From: Physella acuta
Lineage: Eukaryota > Mollusca > Gastropoda > Physidae
Assembly: GCF_028476545.1 (NCBI RefSeq)
Contig: NW_026732025.1
Span: 412,001-476,000, forward strand
Reading direction: 5' to 3'
Length of the DNA: 64,000 nt
The translations under genes and the position numbers were made by a program. The notes below the pieces were generated by a model. The model ran no database searches. It was not told the origin of the DNA and saw only the letters and a list, made by a program, of their open reading frames with translations. This document shows positions 48,501-54,091 of this stretch, piece by piece. Numbering within the stretch: position 1 is the stretch's first letter; each line of letters starts with the position of its first letter.

Positions 48501-49543
48501 TCATGTTTACAATATTTCTTGCATATAAGCAAAGTAATCTAAAATCAGCTCAACATTGTACTTCTTTCTTGCAAAAAAAGTAGTTGCGCAGAATAAAAAT
48601 GACTTTTTTATTTTGTCCAACATTGTAATAAAACCACATAAGCTAAGTAAAATATTTTGACTTTCTGTTAATGTATACAGTGTTGGCACTATTCAGGCCA
48701 ATTTTCAGTAAGATATTCCATATAATAAAAATTTGGCAACAGATTGTGTGTAGCCTATCAAAGACGCCTATTCAAAAATTTTAGGGGGGTGACCCTCTTT
48801 GTTAACATTATTTTTTATGATCATTCTCATCCAATTCAATTATTTTTATTTTACTCTTTTACTGATATCATAAGCTTGATCTTAGTGAATTTTCATTAAA
48901 AAATACCTGCTATTTAAAAAGTTACAGAGATTTTAGTTCGCATCCAAAAAAGTAGGGAAGCAAAAAATTGAGAAAACCCCATAGTAAAAAAACCCGAAAA
49001 TTAAATACATTAAAAATTCATAACTTCGTAACCGTTTGAGCTAAAGTTAAAATAAAAGTATCTTTGTTCTTGTCTAAATGAGCTCTATAAACTGGTGCTA
49101 CTACATTTTTTATTTTTTTTAAAATGAAATTTCATCCAAGTCCCTACATAAAGAGTATAAGTCAGTATATTTGAGTGTATATTTTATACTAATGTAGAAA
49201 GAATAGATAAATTAGATATTAGCTAGATCTAGATCTAGGTATAAAAAAAATTCTTTAAGATTTTTAATAGGCCTAAATAAATTTTTTTTATTTTTTGGAT
49301 TTTGTTTGTAATTGTAAATCTTTCATCTCTTTTCTCTAGGGCCCTCTAGGCCTATCCACTCACTGGGCCATGGTTTGATTTAAGTCGTGAATGTGTTGGC
49401 TTTTGAGTCTTATGATAACTTGCTTCTCCGCTGCTGTTGGTGAAAGAATGATTAGCATTCTGATGGTTCTGGTTCTCACGATCTCTGTCTTGTCGTGACT
49501 TAGGATTCCAAGCAGCGCCGCGTCTTTTTCTGGACTCACTCAT
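525..49543 (-). CDS. SCAPER: SCAPER (S-phase cyclin A-associated protein in the ER), complete, 28 coding exons
   Basis: SCAPER is a cytosolic/ER-associated protein first found as a cyclin A-CDK2 partner. It was later linked to cilia and to CCR4-NOT-dependent decay of tubulin mRNA. The spliced product is 1454 residues (human is about 1400) and matches the human protein from end to end. About residues 85-100 carry the EGRTARN block. About 160-235 hold the SCAPER N-terminal domain (DLRARYWKYMFDNFQRAV, then SVVECKEVIMMLEQ). About 345-350 read GWETVQRGR, and about 570-580 read PGHGVHMHEKLSSPSRKR. About 590-830 is a charged coiled coil that includes NEIAFINSLEAQNKRHD. About 845-868 is a CxxC...HxxxxxH matrin-type zinc finger split by an intron. 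From about 950 to 1410 runs a helical repeat domain with NKVSALDRALGEIGRILEK, GLSLEFRHIA and LPFQYFSDPRL. It ends in a short tail closed by TGA at 525-527. The start is the first ATG of a short basic N-terminal exon. That first 60-residue exon is the part least like vertebrate SCAPER. Confidence 0.96.
629..1846 (-). other. SCAPER intron 27
   Basis: A 1.2-kb intron between exon 27 and the terminal exon. It contains a poly-C tract at about 1371-1385 and no recognisable repeat family or coding segment. Confidence 0.7.
2380..2780. promoter_or_regulatory. Candidate regulatory block in SCAPER intron 26
   Basis: This non-repetitive block is GC-richer than its surroundings and lies among AT-rich intron. 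It contains TAATGTCATTA at 2569-2579, a TAAT-N3-ATTA arrangement typical of paired-class homeodomain dimers. TTTAATCA and CCAATTAC follow within 150 bp. That it is an enhancer is inference. Confidence 0.3.
2990..3330. repeat. Degenerate minisatellite, about 45-50 bp unit
   Basis: Roughly six to seven copies of a unit built from CAACCCGGTACAAGTCATGG and CCAACAACAACACTGTTGTC. The copies differ in length. The array ends against a G run at about 3321-3341. Open frames on both strands here are by-products of the repeat. Confidence 0.75.
3480..5380. other. SCAPER intron 26, unique sequence
   Basis: No gene or repeat array seen apart from short G, C and T runs. The 4900-5300 part is more GC-rich and could hold regulatory sequence, but nothing specific stands out. 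Confidence 0.4.
5381..6424. repeat. Minisatellite, 47/48-bp unit, about 22 copies
   Basis: The unit starts GCTACAGACAATCGTTAAGT and runs through GCAACTAGAGTTGATCAGTT. Two length classes (47 and 48 bp) differ by one C in GATCGG versus GATGG. They also carry AATCG versus AGTCG, and the two variants mostly travel together. Copies are otherwise near identical, so the array expanded recently. It lies in SCAPER intron 26. Confidence 0.95.
6965..7110 (-). mobile_element. tRNA-derived SINE copy
   Basis: Read on the minus strand, a tRNA-like head (GATAGAGCTCTAGACTGC, then B-box-like GAGTTCGGATTCC) is followed by GAGTCCACTCAGGTCTGAT. That second segment recurs in the copy near 45870. Diverged, non-coding. 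Confidence 0.6.
7320..8248. repeat. 110/111-bp tandem array that copies the SCAPER exon 26 acceptor
   Basis: Eight successive units share the block CTGCCCGGACTGGATGATCA (at 7391, 7501, 7611, 7721, 7832, 7942, 8053 and 8163). The first, at the exon, is the real 5' part of SCAPER exon 26. The other seven lie upstream in intron 25. Each carries the same splice acceptor and the first part of the exon, but lacks 10 bp present in the true exon. The outer edge (about 8216-8248) resembles the intact exon version again. Confidence 0.93.
8480..9320. promoter_or_regulatory. Candidate regulatory block in SCAPER intron 25
   Basis: Mostly non-repetitive, higher-GC sequence with a G-rich run at about 8975-8997. 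It includes TCTTAATTGAATCAG and GAGATTAAATG near 9265-9300. No coding match seen. The regulatory role is inferred from context only. Confidence 0.25.
9320..13150. other. SCAPER intron 25, unique sequence with homeodomain-site clusters
   Basis: No gene seen. Two stretches look constrained. The first is about 10600-10960, with CTGATTAATTAGACG and GCGAATTAATTCCAGTAATT. The second is about 11880-12240, with GACAATGATTAGG and AAGTTGATTAGAAG in GC-rich surroundings. The remainder is AT-rich unique sequence and purine-rich low complexity (about 11405-11465). Confidence 0.3.
13154..14250. repeat. 15-bp minisatellite, about 60 copies, with flanking ancestral units
   Basis: The unit is GTGATGGCCGACACT. 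A C/G variant (GACACTG or GACAGTG) alternates in blocks, and occasional 13-bp units (GACAGTGATGGCC) shift the phase. At both ends a longer relic survives, AGCAGGAAGTCAAA plus TTAGCCCATCTTACA (about 13205-13250), echoed at about 14195-14235. The array therefore grew inside a longer duplicated unit. Long open frames on both strands here are repeat artefacts. Confidence 0.95.
14985..15205. repeat. Degenerate tandem repeat, 34-40 bp unit, about 6 copies
   Basis: The unit is built on CCAATGTTAACATATGCAAT and TACATTCTCTCAGTAGGTA. It starts about 65 bp upstream (in transcript sense) of SCAPER exon 25, in intron 24. Confidence 0.8.
15540..16140. promoter_or_regulatory. Candidate regulatory block in SCAPER intron 24
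   Basis: Non-repetitive sequence, GC-richer at 15600-15850. A dense run of TAAT cores follows (CTCAATTAAAGATGAATGAT, then TAATTCAG and GGATTATTGAGG at about 16055-16105). Candidate only. Confidence 0.3.
16200..17830. repeat. 94/98-bp satellite-like array, about 15 copies
   Basis: The unit contains ACATGTCTAAAGCCAATAGT, CGTGACGTGTACACCTCTTG and ACCAACACACTGGACAGCTT. Two unit types alternate. One has GCGACTAGATTATCT (94 bp) and the other GCACCATCAGCAGTTATCT (98 bp). A 217-bp MITE has inserted into one copy. Confidence 0.93.
16339..16555 (+). mobile_element. hAT-type MITE, 217 bp, 8-bp TSD
   Basis: Perfect 16-bp terminal inverted repeats (CAGGGGTCTCCAAACT) are flanked by the target duplication GACTAGAT at 16331-16338 and 16556-16563. 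The interior is CpG-rich (CGGCCCGCGGGCCGGATGCG). It is non-coding. About 13 mismatches separate it from the copy at 61245-61461. The target was a unit of the surrounding 94/98-bp array. Confidence 0.93.
17840..18870. other. SCAPER intron 24, unique sequence
   Basis: GC-richer segments at about 17940-18060 and 18600-18860 flank AT-rich filler. No coding match or repeat family. The phrase AATCAAACCTCCAGCC (about 18793-18808) nearly repeats AATCAAACCTGCCAGCC (about 2550-2566). Confidence 0.3.
18880..19334. repeat. 91-bp tandem repeat, 5 copies
   Basis: Copies start at 18880, 18971, 19062, 19153 and 19244 with AGGCCCGACGATAAATGTTT. They end near GGGGCCCTATACACTTAGCT. They are almost identical, so the expansion is recent. 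Confidence 0.95.
19335..20744. other. SCAPER intron 24, mixed sequence
   Basis: Decayed relatives of the 91-bp unit (GGGGCCCCCTTC at about 19440) occur here, with several poly-G/poly-C runs (about 19619, 19757, 19907). A GC-richer unique block lies at about 20180-20660. No gene seen. Confidence 0.4.
20745..21085. repeat. Direct duplication, about 177-bp unit, 2 copies
   Basis: CCGTACAAGGTAACCACTAG starts the first copy (20745) and a close variant starts the second (20922). Both run through CAAGATCAACCCAAAGACAC and TAAAAATAAACGCCTCT. Confidence 0.9.
21249..21715. repeat. 68-bp tandem repeat, about 7 copies
   Basis: The unit contains TATGGTGATTCTATCAACTT, TGTATTAATGAGATCACCAA and GGGATAATGGATCTGTC. 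The last copies are degraded. Each unit carries GTGATTCT...AGATCAC as a weak inverted pair. Confidence 0.93.
21870..22330. repeat. G-rich low-complexity tracts
   Basis: There is a G run of about 20 at 21878, then a purine-rich partial tandem of GGGGACTATGAAGGAGG to about 22010, and another G run at about 22297-22308. They may form G-quadruplexes and are prone to assembly error. Confidence 0.8.
23165..23343. repeat. 19-bp AT-rich minisatellite, about 9 copies
   Basis: The unit is ATACATTATATACTATCAG, in SCAPER intron 23. One copy has a single A variant (TATAAACTATC). Confidence 0.95.
23740..24210. repeat. Degenerate tandem repeat, about 46-60 bp unit
   Basis: Recurring CATCATGAGTGATTTTAAAT plus ACAGCCCCAATTTCACTCAA. 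It is clearest at 23935-24205 and decayed towards 23740. Confidence 0.8.
24400..28890. other. SCAPER intron 23, mostly unique sequence
   Basis: No gene seen. GC-richer, non-repetitive stretches lie at 24830-25110, 26160-26660 and 27030-27320. The second contains the exact POU octamer ATGCAAAT at 26353-26360 and GTGCTAATGAATGGGCC at about 26561. A loose CATCATCGCGACATCAC-type repeat fills about 26700-26890. The rest is AT-rich. Confidence 0.35.
28900..29095. repeat. Degenerate 55-60 bp tandem repeat, about 4 copies
   Basis: TTCATCTGTGTGTGGGTGGG and GACACTAATATGAATGTTTA recur with decreasing similarity leftward, in SCAPER intron 23 about 240 bp from exon 23. Confidence 0.75.
29785..30295. repeat. 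43-bp hairpin-forming minisatellite, about 11 copies
   Basis: The unit is AGAACACCATCAAAAAGTGA then CGATGGTGTACTAGTAGGATCAA. Each unit holds ACACCATC and its complement GATGGTGT about 10 nt apart, so every copy can fold into a stem-loop. ACTAGT is a second small palindrome. It lies in SCAPER intron 22. Confidence 0.93.
30340..31120. promoter_or_regulatory. Candidate regulatory block in SCAPER intron 22
   Basis: A long non-repetitive block unlike the AT-rich flanks. It holds ATCATTAATTTCATC (30420-30434), a forkhead-like GTCAACAAACA (30447-30457) and TATCAATTAG (30811-30820) within 400 bp. No coding match. It is the best-looking enhancer candidate in the window, but conservation cannot be tested here. 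Confidence 0.35.
31464..32384. repeat. 27-bp minisatellite, about 34 copies, open on both strands
   Basis: The unit is AACATGGGCAAGTCAGTGTC plus AGAGATT. Because 27 is a multiple of three, one frame on each strand stays open for about 305 codons, with nine-residue repeats (NMGKSVSEI on plus, LPMLISDTD on minus). It lies inside SCAPER intron 22. I see no initiating context, splice-linked exon or family match, so I treat it as non-coding. Confidence 0.93.
33045..33200 (+). mobile_element. tRNA-derived SINE, diverged
   Basis: GTGTGGTCAAGTGGTGCAGC carries an A-box match, TTACTAACCC follows, and TTTGGTTCTTTGGC is a decayed B box. The body has AGGGAACATAAAGGTGGCTG, which resembles the start of a gastropod SINE body. 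Confidence 0.5.
34085..34311 (+). mobile_element. hAT-type MITE with poly-G/C interior, 227 bp
   Basis: Termini CAGTGTTTCTTCCAG and TGGAAGAAACTCTG are inverted repeats. The 8-bp target duplication TTAATATG is at 34077-34084 and 34312-34319. The interior has several runs of 7-13 G and one of about 20 C, able to pair. The right end is about 20 nt from the splice donor of SCAPER exon 21 (34331-34339). Confidence 0.9.
35639..35882 (-). mobile_element. tRNA-derived SINE with gastropod-type body
   Basis: On the minus strand a tRNA-like head (GTAGCCTATAGCAGTAGAG, B-box-like GTTCAAATCC) is followed by a body with GTGGTTGGGCATTGGGCTGA, CCACACTGTCCC, CCCAGAAACAGGTGAAC and TTGCCCCATGGGTCG. The body parallels the copy at 45735-45955. 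It lies in SCAPER intron 17. Confidence 0.75.
41357..43238. mobile_element. Terminal-inverted-repeat DNA transposon, 1.88 kb, 6-bp TSD, non-autonomous
   Basis: Ends CAGGGTTCGTAC and GTACGAACCCTG are exact inverted repeats, flanked by TACAAG at 41351-41356 and 43239-43244. Both ends carry clustered short repeats of CCAGACTTTTTCCAGACTTT. No transposase frame is visible. A 6-bp duplication is what IS3EU or Dada elements make. The superfamily is unproven. It is in SCAPER intron 4, 83 bp beyond exon 5, and hosts a nested smaller element. Confidence 0.88.
42233..42490. mobile_element. Nested PIF/Harbinger-like MITE, 258 bp, TAA TSD
   Basis: Left end AGGGGTCATCCATTTATGAC and right end (complement) AGGAGTCGTCCATAAATGAC are inverted repeats, with TAA on both sides (42230-42232, 42491-42493). 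A 3-bp TWA duplication fits PIF/Harbinger. A related right end (GTCATAAATGGATGACGCCT, 42691-42710) next to a G-rich tract is a truncated relative. Confidence 0.75.
43886..44560. mobile_element. 675-bp terminal-inverted-repeat element
   Basis: The ends ACTTTCTCGAATATTCTTAT and (complement) ACTTTCTCGTATATACGAAG form a roughly 25-bp imperfect inverted repeat. The right end is itself a palindrome (ACTTTCTCTATACTTCG against its partner). Inside are two diverged copies of one module (ACTTCCGGTTATCCGAAATC...GGTACTCAAGTTATCG) and a CA microsatellite (about 44378-44427). No coding frame. Superfamily unknown. It is in SCAPER intron 3. Confidence 0.7.
45735..45955 (-). mobile_element. tRNA-derived SINE with gastropod-type body
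   Basis: On the minus strand a tRNA-like head (B-box-like GAAGTTCGTATCTCAG) is followed by GAGTCCACTCAGCTCTGATC, then GGTGGCTGAGCATCATGCTG, ACCACACAATCTGGGTCCC and a CATCTGCCC tail. It shares the head junction with 6965-7110 and the body with 35639-35882. Confidence 0.75.
45957..46375 (-). mobile_element. Possible non-autonomous Helitron remnant
   Basis: On the minus strand a TCTATATATATAATTC start preceded by A is Helitron-like. Near the other end a short hairpin (GCGTATGATACGC) is followed by AGCGGGTCGGCTCG. A canonical CTRR-T terminus is not clear, and long C runs occur inside. It abuts the SINE at 45735-45955. Confidence 0.35.
46376..48160 (-). other. SCAPER intron 1, unique AT-rich sequence
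   Basis: No exon, repeat array or recognised element was found. A non-coding first-intron exon cannot be excluded. Confidence 0.4.
48161..48790. repeat. Diverged direct duplication, about 375-bp spacing, 2 copies
   Basis: Copy one spans about 48161-48420 and copy two about 48536-48790. Shared blocks include CATTGTACTTCTTTCTTGCA, AAAACCACATAAGCTAAGT and ATTCCATATAATAAAAATTT. Both end in GGGGGGT-type tracts. It may be two copies of one unnamed element. Confidence 0.8.
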
Positions 49544-50638
49544 TGTGTACTAAAAATTTAAATGAATGCATATAGATCTAGATCTAGATCTTGAATGTCT
49601 ACCACATTCGTTGCCAACTCATCAGAATAGTTCATTTAGTTCCTGACATTACGGACAAAATTACACAGAACGATGATCAATGGTAAAAACTAGAACATAG
49701 ATTAGTGTAGTTCTAAATACAGGAATCAACAAGACAGCTGAGAGATATAGGCTAGAATAGCTATTTATTTTCCCCGGTGCTATGGATAGATCTGCACAAA
49801 ATGTAATCTCTATTTCTATACGTTAATTAAATATGTTAATTGATTAGTAACAGTATCACAATATTATTCGTGATTCAAACTAATTAATAAATGCATTAAT
49901 GATTTCGTTATCCATGATTACTCTACTATTTATATTTTTTCTACTGACTCAAGTATACAGTCAACTCGAGGCCTAAAGTATTCAAGTAAGAACTGTAACA
50001 GCTTAAATAATAAAGATGTCTATTTTTAGATTTTAGACGAGAAGATCAATAATATTAATATAATTAATTTAATATATCTAGAATCTATGATATTGACTAG
50101 GGCTATAGGCTAGATACGGATTCCTTTTGTTTTAGACGACGGTAAGGTTAGTCTAGACCAGGTAGGACTAATAATCAAATCTATGTCGTCTTACATAAAA
50201 GACATTTGATTTTGTACGCAATCTTACACCCCCCCCCCCCCCGCCCCCCCCCCCTCCCCCCCCCCCCCCCCTCCCCATGCATAGGCGTTGCGACCACTTT
50301 ATGCGCGCGGTAGAAAATCTATTTTACGCCTTCTATATACAGTATACATATATATGCCTGTATATAAATATATACATACATATATATATATAAGTGTATA
50401 TAATTAGTTTCAATTTTAGAAACTTTTATTTGGGTTACAAACATTAATAATTAAATTAAAGATACGAAAAACTGCGAATTAATTAATAAGATTCGGTAAG
50501 GTATGTCACTCTGTTGGAAAAACATTCGCGTGGCTAGCAACCAAGCGAACTTCGTGATTTTATGAAATTAAACTGATTTAACGATCACTATTAATAAAAC
50601 TGTTCTTGAACTGTAGTTATAAAAGATAATCAAACATT
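49544..50638. promoter_or_regulatory. Divergent promoter region between SCAPER and the WDR27-like gene
   Basis: The 1.1-kb gap between two head-to-head start codons must contain both 5' UTRs and promoters, or a shared one. It holds repeats of AGATCTAGATCTAG near 49580, a long C-rich tract (50228-50275) and an AT microsatellite (about 50335-50400). No clear TATA box or initiator at a useful distance was found. Confidence 0.6.
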
Positions 50639-53320
50639 ATGGATGTACAACATATATACTCATTACCACTTCATGCTAATCCTGGACGTCTGGACCCGTG
50701 TGTTAACCAAGAATGGATAGCTTTGCCGGTAACACGAAATGTTATTGGTCTGTGGAAAACACCGTCAATTAATAATAATAATGGAATTAATAGCACATCT
50801 AACAATGTCCGTCATAATGTGAAGCCTCTACCTGTTGAACTTAATGGACATTTCAAGGATATATGCGCTTTGACATTAAGCAATAAATTTCCAACAAAAT
50901 ATATAGCATCTGCTTGTAAGGAAAAAATATTATTGTGGTCTTTATCACCATCTACTGAAAGGGAAGATAATGTTTTCAGTCAACAACTATTTTCAAATCC
51001 AGGTGTTGTTTCAGCAATGTGTTTTAATAACAATGACGAAATCATTGCTTTTGCATCAAATTATAATATAACACTATTACAAGTTAGTCAAAAAATATCA
51101 TTGGCTGTACTGAATGCACACAGAACTATGATACTTGGTTTGAAGTATTGTCCACATTACTCAGCAACCTTAGTTTCAGTATCAGATGACAAATGTTTTT
51201 ATGTTTGGGACACAAATGAAAATGTTCTCCTATATCAGTCAACAATCATATCATCTTCTCCTCTGATTAGTTTATGTATGAACTTGTCTGCTCCACATGT
51301 TGCTATTGGAACTGCTAGTGGTGCTTTAAAAGTCTTTGATTTGACTGATGGTAACAACTTTAGACAACTTGCAAATGTAGATTTAGTTGTCAGTCTAAAA
51401 AAATATTTTGAGAAAAGTTTACCAGAAAAAAATGCTGAACAATCTTCTGATGTCATAGAGTCAAGTGAATCAGTGTTGGCTGTTCAATATATTTATTTTC
51501 CTAAAGATAATTATGACCTGAATTTACCATCATTATTTATTTTACAATCTCAGTCAGCTGCAGGTGATGTTTTAAGTGAAAATCCACCATCTCTATGTGT
51601 AGTTACTTCCAATAACTTTATCCAGATTCACTCAAAGACATATGAACTCTTAAATGTCCAGCCTCTGAATTTACCATTGAAAACTGAAACATTTTCCTTT
51701 TCCAAAACTATAGGCTCAGTAGCGTATGCTGCTTTGCATCAAGTAGATGCTTTTACAGCTGTTTCAGTTACTGGTGCAATGTTTGAAAAAGAAATCAATG
51801 TAATAAAACTGTCACTTCCAAAAACAAAAAAACCTGCAGAGGATTTTGATGTAGGCCTGTCTAGTTTTGCAGAAATTCTTAGTGTTATTCCTAAAACTCC
51901 ATTGGCTGCGTTCTCACCTTTAAAAAGTGAAATGCTACCACTGGTATCAGCAAAACCTTCAAGTGGGAAAAAGAAACCAACCAGCATAATGCATCAGCCA
52001 TTGACATTTACAAGTAAAATCAAGTCTTCTGGGTATACCCAGCGACCACACACTAAAATGTTTCAACCAGAAAAGAGTAAGAAAAAACTATTAAATATCA
52101 ATGATCAACCAAAGAGTAAAGCAGATTCTTCTAACAAAGTATCGTTGAACCAAATCCTAAATTCAGCCTGTGATTCCAGCAAAGGTCCTCCTACTGAACA
52201 AAGTAGTACATTCCTGGTTGATTGTCAAAGTACAGCAGTGTTTAGTGTAAGATTTGCAGATGATGGTAATGCCTTGGCTTCTGCATTGTCTAATAAGTGT
52301 GGGCTTATCTTAAAAGCTCCATTTAATAAAGAGCAAACAATTTCCCTTATTGGTCATAATAATGTTGTAAATTCTGTATTTTGGAATACAGATGGTGCTT
52401 ATTTATTGACAGCATCTAATGATAAAACAGTTTGCTTGTGGGATAAGACTGGTGGTGATCCACTTCTGAGTTTAACGCACCAGAGAGGCTCTATAAAAGA
52501 ATCATCAGCCAGTAAAGTGACAAATTTATCTACCAATAAAACAACTACAACTGCAACCAGAAGATTGTCATCTTCTAGTACTTTAAGCCATGATAGTCAG
52601 CTGAGCACTTCCTCCAAAGAAAATAAGCCTTTTGCTAAGGAAATAAAGAATGCACAATTTTTTTACGTTGACAAATTTATCCTTTTAATTCATGGACCAA
52701 ATTTATCTATGTACAAATATGACATGTCCACCAAACGGGATGATGTTAAACGTTATCTGTACAAAAATCGTTGCAAACTCATCTCAAGTTGGCAAACACC
52801 CAGTTCTGTGTTCACGGCAATGTCTGCTGTAAACACATTCTATTCTTATTTGGTATTTTGCTCAACCTCGGGCTGCAACACAGAGGTCTATGACTTAAAT
52901 AAATCTCAGCTTGCACATAGTTTTACAAACTGCCACTCAAGGCCAGCACACTGTGTAGCTCTGAACTCAGGATCTTGTTTTTATTCACAGCCACAAGAGG
53001 CTTACAATGTCTTTGCTACCATTGCGCCCACTGACCCAATTAAGATTTGGGATTTACGGTCTAAATCCAATGTTCAAGTTTTACAAGGACATCTGATTAA
53101 TGCCCATGCTTGTCAAGTTTCTTTCAGTCCTTGTGGCAATTACATAGCTTCAGGATCAGAGGACAAAATGGTTTATATATATGATCTCCGAAAGGGAACT
53201 TACTGTAACAGACTAAGAGGTCATAATGAAGTTGTTACATGTGTAGATTACCACCCAATGGGTTCTATGCTTGCTACTGGAAGTCTAAACAGTAAAATAG
53301 TTTTCTTTGAAACAAAGTAG
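50639..53320 (+). CDS. WDR27: WD40-repeat protein, WDR27-like, single exon, 893 aa
   Basis: This is a cytoplasmic WD40 scaffold protein of poorly known function. It is an uninterrupted 893-codon frame from ATG 50639 to TAG 53318-53320. WD repeats are visible at about residues 70-102 (GHFKDICAL...LLWSL), 158-192 (AHRTMILGL...FYVWDT), 571-603 (GHNNVVNSVFW...VCLWDK), around 800 (DPIKIWDLRS), 817-852 (AHACQVSFSPCGNYIASGSE...YIYDLRKG) and 861-893 (GHNEVVTCVDYHPMGSMLATG). A long low-complexity S/T/K-rich linker lies at about 420-520, and another serine/threonine tract at about 620-660. Two propellers separated by a linker, the C-terminal pair of repeats and the length fit WDR27 as I remember it. 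Other large WD40 proteins are possible. The first ATG is used, with an in-frame methionine and no upstream competitor seen. A canonical AATAAA follows 10 nt after the stop. The gene has no introns, although both neighbours have many. Confidence 0.75.
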   Translation: MDVQHIYSLPLHANPGRLDPCVNQEWIALPVTRNVIGLWKTPSINNNNGINSTSNNVRHNVKPLPVELNGHFKDICALTLSNKFPTKYIASACKEKILLWSLSPSTEREDNVFSQQLFSNPGVVSAMCFNNNDEIIAFASNYNITLLQVSQKISLAVLNAHRTMILGLKYCPHYSATLVSVSDDKCFYVWDTNENVLLYQSTIISSSPLISLCMNLSAPHVAIGTASGALKVFDLTDGNNFRQLANVDLVVSLKKYFEKSLPEKNAEQSSDVIESSESVLAVQYIYFPKDNYDLNLPSLFILQSQSAAGDVLSENPPSLCVVTSNNFIQIHSKTYELLNVQPLNLPLKTETFSFSKTIGSVAYAALHQVDAFTAVSVTGAMFEKEINVIKLSLPKTKKPAEDFDVGLSSFAEILSVIPKTPLAAFSPLKSEMLPLVSAKPSSGKKKPTSIMHQPLTFTSKIKSSGYTQRPHTKMFQPEKSKKKLLNINDQPKSKADSSNKVSLNQILNSACDSSKGPPTEQSSTFLVDCQSTAVFSVRFADDGNALASALSNKCGLILKAPFNKEQTISLIGHNNVVNSVFWNTDGAYLLTASNDKTVCLWDKTGGDPLLSLTHQRGSIKESSASKVTNLSTNKTTTTATRRLSSSSTLSHDSQLSTSSKENKPFAKEIKNAQFFYVDKFILLIHGPNLSMYKYDMSTKRDDVKRYLYKNRCKLISSWQTPSSVFTAMSAVNTFYSYLVFCSTSGCNTEVYDLNKSQLAHSFTNCHSRPAHCVALNSGSCFYSQPQEAYNVFATIAPTDPIKIWDLRSKSNVQVLQGHLINAHACQVSFSPCGNYIASGSEDKMVYIYDLRKGTYCNRLRGHNEVVTCVDYHPMGSMLATGSLNSKIVFFETK

Positions 53321-53330
53321 TTTGTGTATA

Positions 53331-53336
53331 AATAAA
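53331..53336 (+). terminator. WDR27: Poly(A) signal AATAAA of the WDR27-like gene
   Basis: AATAAA begins 10 nt after the stop codon. A run of eight or so A residues follows about 16 nt further on. The very short 3' UTR and the A-run are compatible with either a compact gene or a retrocopy tail. Confidence 0.6.
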
Positions 53337-54091
53337 AAGCCAAATGTACAAAAAAAATTAGGTATTGTGTTTTTAAATATCTTTTTTCAGTAATTGTTAT
53401 TGATCATTGTACTACATAAACAGCATGTTAGAAATTTTTTTCTTAGCTTTTATTGACTGTATTTTAAATTTTAACCACATACAATCTTACAGAAATAAAT
53501 ATAAGTTAAACTACCCAATTATTTCCTTAATGAAACTTTTTACAGCTAAATGCAAAAGAAATCACTATCATTAAGTTTAATAAACTTTGCAAAAGAATTA
53601 ATTAAGATCATGTTTCTACTAAATTGAAACAAAACAATCTAGTTATTTTTTAATGTGAGTTTTAATACATTTTTGACATAATATACAATTATACAAGGAA
53701 AACAAAACTAAAATTTTTGGGTCCACTTGCAGTAAATTGTTTACTTGAAGTTTTTTTCTGAAAACTGCTTAAAAAGGGTTTACATTAAAACAAAACTAAT
53801 TGTAAGTTATGCATCCCCTTAAAATACATGAGTTTACTAGTGTTTATAACCAAGTGGACAGAAGTAATGATGTTTACAGTTATACTTCATACATGACTTA
53901 CAAGCATTTAGCAGCCATCATTTTTGTTTCAAATTACGGTTGTAAGAAGAATTTGATGATGATTTTGACTTTGAATTGATTTTAGATTTTAGTAAAAAAA
54001 AAGCACTGAACTTAACTTTACAATAAATGTAAACTTCAATCAATTTTTCATTATGACAATGCTTTATAAATATTACAAGTGCATTACAACA
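53337..54091. other. Convergent intergenic region
   Basis: AT-rich spacer between the WDR27-like stop and the stop of the right-hand gene. It must hold the right-hand gene's 3' UTR. I see no gene or repeat. Confidence 0.6.

Larger units (their letters stand above)
525..49543 (-). other. SCAPER: Exon map of SCAPER (coding exons 1-28, 5' to 3')
   Basis: Coding exons from splice sites and phase: 1 49364-49543; 2 45154-45292; 3 44788-45053; 4 43635-43822; 5 41120-41274; 6 40451-40923; 7 40134-40304; 8 39931-40003; 9 39663-39780; 10 39430-39541; 11 38965-39105; 12 37999-38100; 13 37349-37545; 14 37184-37265; 15 36842-37000; 16 36264-36365; 17 35960-36090; 18 35469-35534; 19 34887-35013; 20 34654-34766; 21 34340-34463; 22 33562-33818; 23 29335-29481; 24 22623-22863; 25 14770-14919; 26 7220-7411; 27 1847-1901; 28 525-628. 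The sum is 4365 nt, divisible by three, and every junction restores a codon that aligns with SCAPER. All introns are GT-AG except intron 10, which needs a GC donor. The exon 19 acceptor (35014-35015) has a weak pyrimidine tract and was chosen by phase and homology. UTR exons are not resolved. Confidence 0.9.
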
